A DNA stretch of 5,309 nucleotides from JBGTLW01 sp041743835 (lineage in GTDB: Bacteria > Planctomycetota > Phycisphaerae > Phycisphaerales > Phycisphaeraceae), in contig JBGTLW010000122.1 of assembly GCA_041743835.1 (NCBI GenBank), forward strand, positions 1 through 5,309. Direction: 5' to 3'. A program made the position numbers and the translations under genes. How positions within the stretch are numbered: the stretch's first letter is position 1; each line of letters begins with the position of its first letter. The notes beneath the pieces are model-generated. The model saw nothing but the letters and a program-made list of their open reading frames with translations. It had not been told where the DNA came from and did not search any database. Shown here in pieces: positions 1-5,309 of the stretch.

Positions 1-371
1 TCCTGCGCGAGGCCCGTGTGACGCCCGACCGCATCGACCTGATCGTCGGCTTCGGGCTGGGCCACCCCGCGTGGGATGCGGCGGAGGCAAGCGCCCTGCA
101 CACCGTCTTCGGCGACAGGCTCGCGGATGTCCCCGTGGTCAGCACCAAGCCGCTGACAGGCAACTGCGGCGCGGGCGCGGGCGGGCTGGATGTCGCGGCT
201 GCGGCCCTGGCGCTGCTTCACCAGCATACGCCCGCCATCATCAACCGTGACCAGCCCATGCAGGGTCTGACCGCCACCAAGGCTGCGGGCGACATCACGC
301 ACGCGCTGGTGTACGCCACATCGTTTGGTGGGCAGAACACCGCGATGGTCCTGCGGAAAATGGATGCTTGA
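1..371 (+). CDS. Ketosynthase-like protein, chain-length-factor (KS-beta) type, 3' end only
   Basis: This is the C-terminal 122 residues of a thiolase-fold beta-ketoacyl synthase homologue; its start lies before the window. Aligned with the complete ketosynthase just downstream, VGFGLGH replaces SAHGTGT, so the first catalytic His is Phe. KPLTGN replaces KGMTGH, so the second catalytic His is Asn while the Lys is kept. The terminal SFGGQNTAMVL matches the conserved Gly-rich end of the fold. Loss of both histidines with the fold kept is the pattern of chain-length factors, the non-condensing partners that form heterodimers with an active ketosynthase in type II polyketide and related systems. 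The active-site Cys region is outside the window, so that position cannot be checked. The stop is 34 nt before the next gene, consistent with one operon and a cytosolic heterodimer. The alternative is a divergent but independent KS-fold enzyme. Confidence 0.85.
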   Translation, partial: LREARVTPDRIDLIVGFGLGHPAWDAAEASALHTVFGDRLADVPVVSTKPLTGNCGAGAGGLDVAAAALALLHQHTPAIINRDQPMQGLTATKAAGDITHALVYATSFGGQNTAMVLRKMDA

Positions 372-399
372 GTCGGCGGCGGCTTGATGCGGTTGCAAA

Positions 400-403
400 A
401 GGA
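400..403 (+). promoter_or_regulatory. Shine-Dalgarno AGGA that favours the second Met of the ketosynthase
   Basis: AGGA, within an AAAAGGAA stretch, lies only 2 nt before the ATG at 406 but 8 nt before the in-frame ATG at 412. The usual spacing is about 5 to 9 nt, so 412 is the better start. The difference is two residues. Confidence 0.55.
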
Positions 404-411
404 ATATGAAG

Positions 412-1788
412 ATGCCTGATGCCATATCCCACACCCCGGACCCCAGCCGCGCCCACGCGCAGCCGGCGGCCGCCCGTCGCATCGTCATCACCGGCATCGG
501 TTGGGTTACGCCGTTGGGTCACGACATCGATGGGGTCTGGGCGCGCATCCTCGCGGGGGAGTCGGGCGTGTCCGCGACTGAGCACTTTGACGCCACCACC
601 TTCCCCACTGCTTTCAGCGCGCAGGTCCGGGGCTTCGACTGGCGCGACTTTGTCAAAGACCCCGCCTTGCACGAGGGCATCGGGCGCAACATTGCTTTTG
701 CGCTGGGCGCCGCGGCGCAGGCCTGGCGTCATGCGGGGCTCGACGCGCTGGACGCGGCGGGCGGGCTGGACCATCAACGCATGGGGCTGTACCTCGGCTC
801 GGGCGAGGGTGTGCTGGACTTCGACAACTATGTGGCTGCCAACCTTGCCGGGTGGGATGCGGAGGGCGGGCGGACCGACTCGGTGAAGTGGGCCGCGGCC
901 GCAAGCAAGCTGATGCACGCCGACGCGGAGATCGAGCAGGAACCCAACATGCCCCTGTCGCACCTGGCGATGGAGTTCGGGGCGCAGGGCCCGGCATACA
1001 ACTGCCTCACCGCCTGTGCCGCCTCCACCCAGGCGATCGGTGAAGCGGCACGCATCATCGCGCACGGCGACGCGGACATCATGATCACCGGCGGCACGCA
1101 CACCATGATCCACCCGTTCGGCGTCACGGGGTTCAACCGCCTCACCGCGCTCTCCACCAACAATGCCGACCCCACCGGCGCTTCCCGGCCGTTCAGCCAG
1201 GACCGCGACGGGTTTGTCATGGGCGAGGGCTCGGGCATCCTCATCATCGAGAGTGCGGACCATGCCGCGGCCCGCGGCGCGCACGTGCTGGCGGAGATCG
1301 TGGGCTATGGCTCGACCGCCGACTCTTATCGCATCACCGACATCCACCCCGACGGCCGCGGGGCCGCCGACGCCATGCGTCAGGCCCTGGACATGGCGGG
1401 CATCACGCCGGACAAGATCAACTACATCTCCGCGCACGGCACCGGCACGAAGGAAAACGACTCCATCGAGACCAAGGCTGTCAAAGCGGTGTTCTGCCCC
1501 GAAGGCGCGAAGGACGGGCAGGGGCGCTTCCGCGGCCCGCCCATGTCCAGCATCAAGGGGATGACCGGCCACCTGATCGCGGCGGCGGGTGCGGTGGAAC
1601 TCATCACCGCTGTGCTGGCGATGCGCGACCAGGTGCTCCCCCCCACCATCAACCTCACCAAGCCCGCCCCCGAGCTTGACCTGGACTACGTCCCCAACCA
1701 GTCGCGCCCGGCCAAGGTCGATTTTGCCATGAGCAACAACTTCGGCTTCGGCGGGCAGAACGACACGCTCATCATCAAGCGGGTGTAG
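412..1788 (+). CDS. Beta-ketoacyl-ACP synthase, FabF/KS-alpha type, catalytically complete
   Basis: This 458-residue condensing enzyme (460 if started at 406) performs decarboxylative Claisen condensation of an acyl chain with malonyl-ACP in the cytosol. Numbering from 412, the core opens with RRIVITGIGWVTPLG near residue 23. The nucleophile is Cys202 in TACAAST, and the catalytic His are His342 in SAHGTGT and His387 in KGMTGH, with Lys382 conserved. The end NNFGFGGQND is the usual Gly-rich loop. It is longer than typical FabF (about 410 residues) because of a Pro/Ala-rich N-terminal extension of about 20 residues and insertions near residues 145-180 and 362-377. It follows a KS homologue lacking both His, so the two probably form a KS/CLF-like heterodimer for a specialised chain rather than housekeeping fatty acid synthesis. 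That role is inferred; a second FabF copy is the alternative. Confidence 0.93.
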   Translation: MPDAISHTPDPSRAHAQPAAARRIVITGIGWVTPLGHDIDGVWARILAGESGVSATEHFDATTFPTAFSAQVRGFDWRDFVKDPALHEGIGRNIAFALGAAAQAWRHAGLDALDAAGGLDHQRMGLYLGSGEGVLDFDNYVAANLAGWDAEGGRTDSVKWAAAASKLMHADAEIEQEPNMPLSHLAMEFGAQGPAYNCLTACAASTQAIGEAARIIAHGDADIMITGGTHTMIHPFGVTGFNRLTALSTNNADPTGASRPFSQDRDGFVMGEGSGILIIESADHAAARGAHVLAEIVGYGSTADSYRITDIHPDGRGAADAMRQALDMAGITPDKINYISAHGTGTKENDSIETKAVKAVFCPEGAKDGQGRFRGPPMSSIKGMTGHLIAAAGAVELITAVLAMRDQVLPPTINLTKPAPELDLDYVPNQSRPAKVDFAMSNNFGFGGQNDTLIIKRV

Positions 1789-1829
1789 TCGTGCGAGCTG
1801 CGCGGCACCATCCAAGCTAAACGCACGGG

Positions 1830-2978
1830 TCACCGCATCTGTTTGCGGAACGCGGCGGGGGTAATGCCGAAGCTCTTGCGGAACTGTGCGCCGAAGTGCG
1901 GGGCGTGCGGGAAGCCGCAGCGCGCCGCGATCTGGTCGTGATTGAGGTCCGACTCGACAAGCAACTGCCGGGCGCGCTCCAGACGGACACGCATGATCTC
2001 GGCCTGGAGGGTTCGGCCCAGCACCTTCTTGAACCGCCGCTCCAAAGCCCGCCGACCCACCGGGACCTCATCGAGGATGTCCGGCACGGTCAGAGGTTCG
2101 CACGCCCGGCTGTTGATCAGGCGGACCGTCGCGGCGAGGTCCGGGTCCTGGATGGCGAGGATGTCCGAGCTTCGCCGGGTGATGACGCGGCTGGGCGGGA
2201 TCAGGATCGGTTGATCCGCGGGCGGGCCGGGCTCCCCCGACATCATGCGGTCAAGCAGCTCGGCCGCGGCATATCCCACGCGCTCGTTGCCGATGTCGAT
2301 CGCGGACAGGGGCACGTCGGCTGCTTCGCACACAAGGTCGTCATCGCTGCCGACGATCACCGCCACCTGCTCGGGCACATCAAAGCCGCGGTCGTGGCAA
2401 GTGCCCACCAGTGTCCAGCCAAGGTGTTCGTTGCCACAGAACACCGCGATGGGCGGGACGAAACGGTCGATCCACGCGTGCATCCCAGCTAGAGGTTCGC
2501 GGTCGGGGTCTTGCGTGTCGGGTCTGAACACATCGCAGTCGTAACCCTCGGCCGCGAGCGTTTGGATGAACCCTTGGCCCCGGGTAGCCGCCCACGCGGG
2601 CCGGGGGTCCGCAAAGTACGCGAAGCGATGGAAGCCCCGGTCGAGGAAGTCCCGTGCTGCCAGCGCGCCCACCGCGACGTTGTCGGTGCAGACATGGGGG
2701 AACGGCTGACGGGCGCGTGTGGTGCTGATGTTCACGGCGGGGACGCCCAACTTATGGATGGGCTGGTCGTAGGTATCCGAAGCCAGCAGGCCGATGAACC
2801 CATCGATGTGCAGGCCATCCCACGCCGCAGGCCAAGGCCCGCCATGGATGCTGGCCAGGAGCTTCCATGGCCCCTGGTTGCGGGCGTACCGCGTGGTGCC
2901 CCGCAGAGCAGCGCGGGCCGCGGCTTCGGAAGCGTTGAGGATCAGAGCGACGGTGCGTTTGACGGGGTGCTTGGCCAT
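1830..2978 (-). CDS. XylR-type AraC-family transcriptional regulator with LacI-like sensor domain
   Basis: This 382-residue protein is close in length to E. coli XylR. The start chosen is the ATG at 2978 (MAKHPVKRTVALIL); the frame can extend only to a TTG at 3020, which would add a poor 14-residue stretch. Neither has a convincing Shine-Dalgarno. Residues 7 to about 265 look like a LacI/periplasmic-binding-protein ligand domain: CTDN at 97-100 with the following GALAARDFLDRGFHRFAYF helix-strand, and SDDD at 211-214 followed by PLSAIDI. Residues 280-382 carry the paired helix-turn-helix of AraC proteins: first around 296-321 (RRALERRFKKVLG), second around 346-371 (DQIAARCGF to FRKSFGITP). In this family a sugar binds the sensor and the C-terminal domain binds DNA. 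It is divergent from the PEP-CTERM gene and convergent with the ketosynthase, so the divergent genes are its likeliest targets. The ligand is unknown. Confidence 0.92.
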   Translation of the reverse strand: MAKHPVKRTVALILNASEAAARAALRGTTRYARNQGPWKLLASIHGGPWPAAWDGLHIDGFIGLLASDTYDQPIHKLGVPAVNISTTRARQPFPHVCTDNVAVGALAARDFLDRGFHRFAYFADPRPAWAATRGQGFIQTLAAEGYDCDVFRPDTQDPDREPLAGMHAWIDRFVPPIAVFCGNEHLGWTLVGTCHDRGFDVPEQVAVIVGSDDDLVCEAADVPLSAIDIGNERVGYAAAELLDRMMSGEPGPPADQPILIPPSRVITRRSSDILAIQDPDLAATVRLINSRACEPLTVPDILDEVPVGRRALERRFKKVLGRTLQAEIMRVRLERARQLLVESDLNHDQIAARCGFPHAPHFGAQFRKSFGITPAAFRKQMR

Positions 2979-3029
2979 GGCAGCGTGACCGGGGGGTGCA
3001 AAAAACCAAAAAAGTCGCAATCACGACAT

Positions 3030-3035
3030 ATTATA
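3030..3035 (-). promoter_or_regulatory. Candidate -10 element for the AraC-type regulator gene
   Basis: The minus strand reads a perfect TATAAT here. Transcription would start near 3023 and leave a leader of about 45 nt before the ATG at 2978. No good -35 hexamer is found 15 to 19 nt upstream, so the promoter may need an activator, or the match may be due to local AT content. Confidence 0.4.
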
Positions 3036-3048
3036 ACGCAATATCGTC

Positions 3049-3076
3049 TTGTCTGCACAGGAATCGATGTCATACT
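3049..3076 (+). promoter_or_regulatory. Candidate sigma70-type promoter for the PEP-CTERM gene
   Basis: TTGTCT (3049-3054) and CATACT (3071-3076) each match the consensus hexamers at 4 of 6 positions, with a 16-nt spacer. Start would be near 3083, giving a leader of about 90 nt that contains the hairpin at 3102-3120. An alternative -10, TATAAC at 3032-3037, has no good -35. Confidence 0.3.
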
Positions 3077-3101
3077 GTAGTTGCTGGCTTTCTGGCTGGC
3101 G

Positions 3102-3120
3102 CGCTGGAGCGTTTCCAGCG
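3102..3120 (+). promoter_or_regulatory. GC-rich inverted repeat in the PEP-CTERM leader
   Basis: CGCTGGA and TCCAGCG form a perfect 7-bp stem around a 5-nt loop (GCGTT), 40 nt before the ribosome binding site. There is no T-tract after it, so it is not a simple terminator. It could be an mRNA-stabilising leader hairpin or a protein-binding operator. The sequence alone does not decide. Confidence 0.5.
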
Positions 3121-3160
3121 AAACGGCAATGGGCCGGTTCACGCATCTTTCACCCTGAAC

Positions 3161-3165
3161 GGAGG
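3161..3165 (+). promoter_or_regulatory. Strong Shine-Dalgarno of the PEP-CTERM gene
   Basis: GGAGG lies 8 nt before the ATG at 3174. It is the clearest ribosome binding site in the window and fixes the start of the gene. Confidence 0.85.
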
Positions 3166-3173
3166 ACTCTTCC

Positions 3174-4055
3174 ATGAAGACCACACACAAACTACTGGCC
3201 GCACTCACCTTGGGAGCTTTTGGCTGGGCTGCTGCGCCCGGCTACGCGACCTCGATCGTCAACGACACCTTCGATGTCGGCGCTTCGCCGACGATCGGCA
3301 ACGATCTGGACGACCCAAACGATATCGCCTGGATCGGCGGGTTCAACAATACCGCAGTCACAATAAAGTCAACCGCGCCAGCGCCCGGGACGGGCAACTA
3401 TATCGAAAATGATGTCAGCTCCGGCTTCTCGATGATCCGCGGCTCACTGCCCGTGGACACCAACCTCACCCTTCAGGTCGGCGAAACACTGACGCTGACC
3501 TTCGACTTCATGTACTCCACTGGAAACCAGTCTGCGGACAACGGTTTGCGTTTCGGCCTGTTCAACAACGCAGGATATGGCACCTTGGGACTCGCGGGTG
3601 TGGGCAGCACCAACACCGCCCTGCGCATCCGGCACGACACGGCAGCCTCCATTGATCAGAACATGGGGTCGGGAGGGGGCGGGGCTGATGAATTCGTAGG
3701 CCCGTCCGACATCCAGACCGATGGCACGATGTCATCCTCACTGGACAACTCCAGCCCGTATGACGCCTATGCCGTGAGCCTCTCCATCACAAGGCTCAAC
3801 GCCACCACCGTCACGATCAGCACCACGCTCAATGGCGGCACCGCCACCGTCACCGATGTAGACGACGCGGGCGACCCGGCTGACAACCTCACAGATTTCT
3901 CAGGTGGGTACATCGTGATCCGCAACGGCGGCGTGACCAATGATTTCCGCGTGGACAACGTCAACCTCACGGTTATCCCCGAGCCCGCGTCGCTTGCACT
4001 TCTGGGGCTTGGAGGCCTGTGCATGCTCGGCGGCCGCCGGTCACGCCGGGCCTGA
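3174..4055 (+). CDS. PEP-CTERM sorting-domain surface protein
   Basis: This is a 293-residue exported protein. It begins with a Sec signal peptide: a basic start (MKTTHK), a hydrophobic core and probable cleavage after Ala25 (PGYA). The mature part (about 26-265) is rich in Thr, Ser, Asn, Asp and Gly with alternating hydrophobic strands, such as LQVGETLTLTFDFMYS and TVTISTTLNGG, suggesting a beta-sandwich of the concanavalin/jelly-roll kind; no catalytic motif is recognised. The C-terminus is a textbook PEP-CTERM: PEP at 269-271, hydrophobic SLALLGLGGLCMLG, then a basic RRSRR tail. In this family an exosortase cuts at the PEP motif and the protein reaches the surface or exopolysaccharide matrix. 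The exosortase is not in the window. It is divergent from the XylR-type regulator and is followed by a terminator-like hairpin. The specific role is unknown; carbohydrate binding or matrix structure is a guess. Confidence 0.93.
   Translation: MKTTHKLLAALTLGAFGWAAAPGYATSIVNDTFDVGASPTIGNDLDDPNDIAWIGGFNNTAVTIKSTAPAPGTGNYIENDVSSGFSMIRGSLPVDTNLTLQVGETLTLTFDFMYSTGNQSADNGLRFGLFNNAGYGTLGLAGVGSTNTALRIRHDTAASIDQNMGSGGGGADEFVGPSDIQTDGTMSSSLDNSSPYDAYAVSLSITRLNATTVTISTTLNGGTATVTDVDDAGDPADNLTDFSGGYIVIRNGGVTNDFRVDNVNLTVIPEPASLALLGLGGLCMLGGRRSRRA
3665..3684 (+). other. Potential G-quadruplex motif inside the PEP-CTERM coding sequence
   Basis: Four G-runs (4, 3, 5 and 4 Gs) are separated by loops of only 2, 1 and 1 nt on the coding strand, fitting the G3+N1-7 quadruplex pattern. 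The stretch encodes a Gly-rich linker (GSGGGG, residues 165-170) using mostly GGG codons. Confidence 0.5.
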
Positions 4056-4138
4056 GTTCTAGACTCCCCCGCCACACGGTCCCCCATGAACCGTCACACC
4101 ACGCCACAAATGACGACAATGCCAAGCGGTCACACCAC

Positions 4139-4168
4139 AAAGCCGAGGGATCGCCATCCCTCGGCTTT
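4139..4168 (+). terminator. Intrinsic terminator-like hairpin after the PEP-CTERM gene
   Basis: A perfect 13-bp stem (AAAGCCGAGGGAT paired with ATCCCTCGGCTTT) encloses a 4-nt loop, CGCC. The T-tail is imperfect: TTT at the base of the stem, then CCCTTT. It ends 113 nt after the PEP-CTERM stop. It lies inside the longest open frame of the next gene and would, if functional, either end the upstream transcript or attenuate read-through into that gene. Confidence 0.75.
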
Positions 4169-4172
4169 CCCT

Positions 4173-4913
4173 TTGACCGCCCCGCCCCGCCACGGCTTCA
4201 CGCTCATCGAGCTCTTGGTCGTCATCAGCATCATCGCCCTGCTCGTTGCCCTGCTGCTGCCTGCGCTGCAAGGCGCCCGTGAGTCGGCCCGGCGTGTGGT
4301 GTGTGCCTCCAACCTCCGGCAGATGGTGCTGGCGCAGAACATCTATGCCCAGCAGCACGGCGGGAAGATCACGCTCGGCTTCGGCGGGCACTTCCAATTC
4401 AACTACCAGATCTACACCAATTCCAACCAGGACTTTGAGGTGCTGGGCCCGCTCTATCTCGATGGCCTACTCAACGATCCGGTGTCGGTCTCCTGCCCAT
4501 CCGCCCGCATGCCGGAGTTCGGGCCTAATTCGTCGATTAACCCTTGGCCCCCAGGGAGTAACTTGGGCCTCAACACCCGCTCCGCCTTCGGCGCGCGCCC
4601 GATGATGATCAACAAGGCCGGGGCCGAGGTGCAGTGGAACTGGGGTGGCAACGACCAATGGCCAAACCCCATGCCGACCATCGAAACGGTGGGTGAGCGG
4701 CTGGTCATCATGGCCGAGTCATTCGCCACGCCGATGTTCGTCAACGAACGGCACATGACAGGCATCAACGTCGCCAGGCTCGATGGCTCGACCCGCTGGG
4801 TCGCGCGCGAGGTCATCGACCCGTTCATCTCCAGCATCCCGCCGGCCGCAGCCTTCAGCGGGAGCTACGACAACACCCAGCGCGACACCTGGCTGGAACT
4901 CGACAAGCAGTAG
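4173..4913 (+). CDS. Prepilin-like protein with N-terminal methylation motif and H-X9-DG domain
   Basis: The open frame extends back to ATG 4086 (275 residues), but TTG 4173 (246 residues) is preferred. The 4139-4168 hairpin lies in the extra segment, the third-position G/C content there is about 60% against about 90% just after it, and no ATG at 4086, 4110 or 4119 has a Shine-Dalgarno. TTG 4173 also lacks one, so the start is not settled. From 4173 the leader is a short MTAPPRHG; prepilin peptidase would cut before Phe of FTLIELLVV, with Glu at +5 and a long hydrophobic helix after it. Near the C-terminus, RHMTGINVARLDGS has exactly nine residues between His and Asp-Gly. This H-X9-DG signature defines a large family of prepilin-like proteins abundant in Planctomycetota. 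The protein is likely anchored in the inner membrane or a pseudopilus. Its function is unknown. The nucleoside hydrolase gene follows 34 nt downstream, so they may be cotranscribed. Confidence 0.88.
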   Translation: MTAPPRHGFTLIELLVVISIIALLVALLLPALQGARESARRVVCASNLRQMVLAQNIYAQQHGGKITLGFGGHFQFNYQIYTNSNQDFEVLGPLYLDGLLNDPVSVSCPSARMPEFGPNSSINPWPPGSNLGLNTRSAFGARPMMINKAGAEVQWNWGGNDQWPNPMPTIETVGERLVIMAESFATPMFVNERHMTGINVARLDGSTRWVAREVIDPFISSIPPAAAFSGSYDNTQRDTWLELDKQ

Positions 4914-4947
4914 CCCACGGAAGTAGCGTGGCGGTATCATTGCCGGC

Positions 4948-5309
4948 ATGAATCCCCTCGACCCCGCGTTGATATATTCCCGCCTGACGCCGCCGGCCGA
5001 GGACCAAGGCCCGCTGGACCTGATCCTCGACACCGACACCTACAACGAGATCGACGACCAGTTCGCGCTGGCGTATGCCGAGCTCTCGCCCGAACGGTTG
5101 CGGCTGCACGCGATCTATGCGGCCCCGTTCCACAACGGCCGATCGGACGGGCCGGGTGATGGCATGGCCAAGAGTTATGACGAGATCATCCGCGTGCTCG
5201 ACAAACTGGGGCGGCACAGCGAGGGGCGGGTGTTCCGCGGCTCGACCTCCTGGCTGCCCGACGCCACGACGGCGGTCGCCTCGGCGGCGTGCGATGACCT
5301 GATCGAGCG
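4948..5309 (+). CDS. Nucleoside hydrolase (IUNH family), 5' part, cut by the window end
   Basis: From ATG 4948 the frame is open to the window edge, giving the first 120 residues of a protein expected to have about 300 or more. LDLILDTDTYNEIDDQFALAY (Leu23-Tyr43) is the N-terminal metal-site motif of inosine-uridine-preferring nucleoside hydrolases, which hydrolyse N-glycosidic bonds of ribonucleosides using a Ca2+ bound by aspartates. Asp28, Asp30, Asp36 and Asp37 are the candidate ligands. The canonical form is DxDPGxDD; here TYNEI replaces PGx, adding two residues. AAPFHN at 58-63, followed by GM-x2-SYDEI, probably covers the substrate-side Asn region. There is no obvious signal peptide, so it is probably cytosolic. 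No good Shine-Dalgarno precedes the ATG. It lies 34 nt after the prepilin-like gene. Substrate specificity cannot be read from this fragment. Confidence 0.87.
   Translation, partial: MNPLDPALIYSRLTPPAEDQGPLDLILDTDTYNEIDDQFALAYAELSPERLRLHAIYAAPFHNGRSDGPGDGMAKSYDEIIRVLDKLGRHSEGRVFRGSTSWLPDATTAVASAACDDLIE

Larger units (their letters stand above)
2979..3173. promoter_or_regulatory. Divergent control region between the AraC-type regulator and the PEP-CTERM gene
   Basis: This is the only sizeable non-coding stretch in the window. It contains two A6 tracts separated by CC (3000-3013), an AT-rich patch with ATATT-N7-AATAT inverted symmetry (3028-3044), candidate promoters in both directions, a GC-rich hairpin (3102-3120) and a strong ribosome binding site. 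This is the expected place for operators of the flanking regulator. AraC proteins usually bind direct repeats, and no long direct repeat stands out apart from clustered CTGG units at 3084-3107. Confidence 0.6.

Noticed and set aside
295..1833. A 512-codon open frame on the minus strand opposite the ketosynthase
   Set aside because: The plus strand encodes a complete ketosynthase with all catalytic motifs over the same span. The antisense product is Arg/Gly/Ala/Val/His-rich with no recognisable motif, as expected of a GC-rich shadow frame.
1896..2492. A 198-codon plus-strand open frame inside the regulator gene
   Set aside because: It is opposite the well-supported AraC helix-turn-helix and sensor domains, and its product has shadow-frame composition.
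2979..3020. Extension of the regulator to the TTG at 3020
   Set aside because: It would add MRLFWFFAPPGHAA, encoded across an A-tract and a G-run, with a weak start codon and no ribosome binding site. It would also start about at the predicted transcription start.
3008..3027. Minus-strand terminator-like element, GTCG/CGAC stem followed by T6
   Set aside because: The stem is only 4 bp with a 6-nt loop. It lies at the predicted transcription start of the regulator, so it would not be fully transcribed.
2511..3080. A 189-codon plus-strand open frame over the N-terminal half of the regulator and the intergenic region
   Set aside because: It mirrors the regulator's sensor domain, has no recognisable motif or ribosome binding site, and runs through the divergent promoter region.
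4915..4931. CCACG/CGTGG hairpin between the prepilin-like and nucleoside hydrolase genes
   Set aside because: The 5-bp stem with a 7-nt loop and no T-tract is too weak to call a terminator.
1..5309. CRISPR arrays, tRNA or rRNA genes, insertion-sequence ends, toxin-antitoxin or phage genes
   Set aside because: No spaced direct repeats, tRNA-like cloverleaf, rRNA segments, transposase motifs or small paired genes were seen by eye.

Overview
The window is about 5.3 kb of high-GC bacterial DNA. Several features together point to the phylum Planctomycetota, probably the Phycisphaerae. These are a PEP-CTERM surface protein, a prepilin-like protein with both the GFTLIELLV leader and the C-terminal H-X9-DG signature, and a XylR-type AraC regulator beside them. 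This assignment is inference from gene content; no rRNA or other phylogenetic marker is present.

Left block (1-1788, + strand): the 3' end of a ketosynthase-like gene, followed after a short gap by a complete ketosynthase. The downstream protein keeps the full Cys-His-His catalytic set of FabF-type condensing enzymes. The upstream fragment has lost both catalytic histidines (Phe and Asn instead) and resembles the chain-length-factor (KS-beta) subunit of type II polyketide-like systems. The pair is probably the end of an operon making a specialised fatty acid or polyketide-like chain. The upstream genes that would identify the product lie outside the window.

Middle block (1830-3173): a convergently oriented AraC-family regulator with a LacI/periplasmic-binding-protein-like sensor domain (XylR type), then a divergent control region of about 195 bp. 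That region has an AT-rich patch with a perfect minus-strand TATAAT, a candidate plus-strand promoter, a GC-rich hairpin in the presumed leader and a strong Shine-Dalgarno.

Right block (3174-5309, + strand): a PEP-CTERM exported protein, a 13-bp perfect terminator-like hairpin, a prepilin-like H-X9-DG protein, and the 5' part of a nucleoside-hydrolase-family gene that runs off the window. The hairpin lies inside the longest reading frame of the prepilin-like gene. Codon composition changes at the same place, so that gene probably starts later (TTG at 4173) than the longest frame suggests. The regulator plausibly senses a sugar or nucleoside-like ligand and controls the divergent surface-protein/hydrolase genes, but this is inference from arrangement only.

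Nothing here is a clear new defence or mobile system. The points most worth a second look are the inverted-order KS/CLF-like pair, the terminator overlapping the prepilin frame, and the unusual metal-site spacing of the nucleoside hydrolase.
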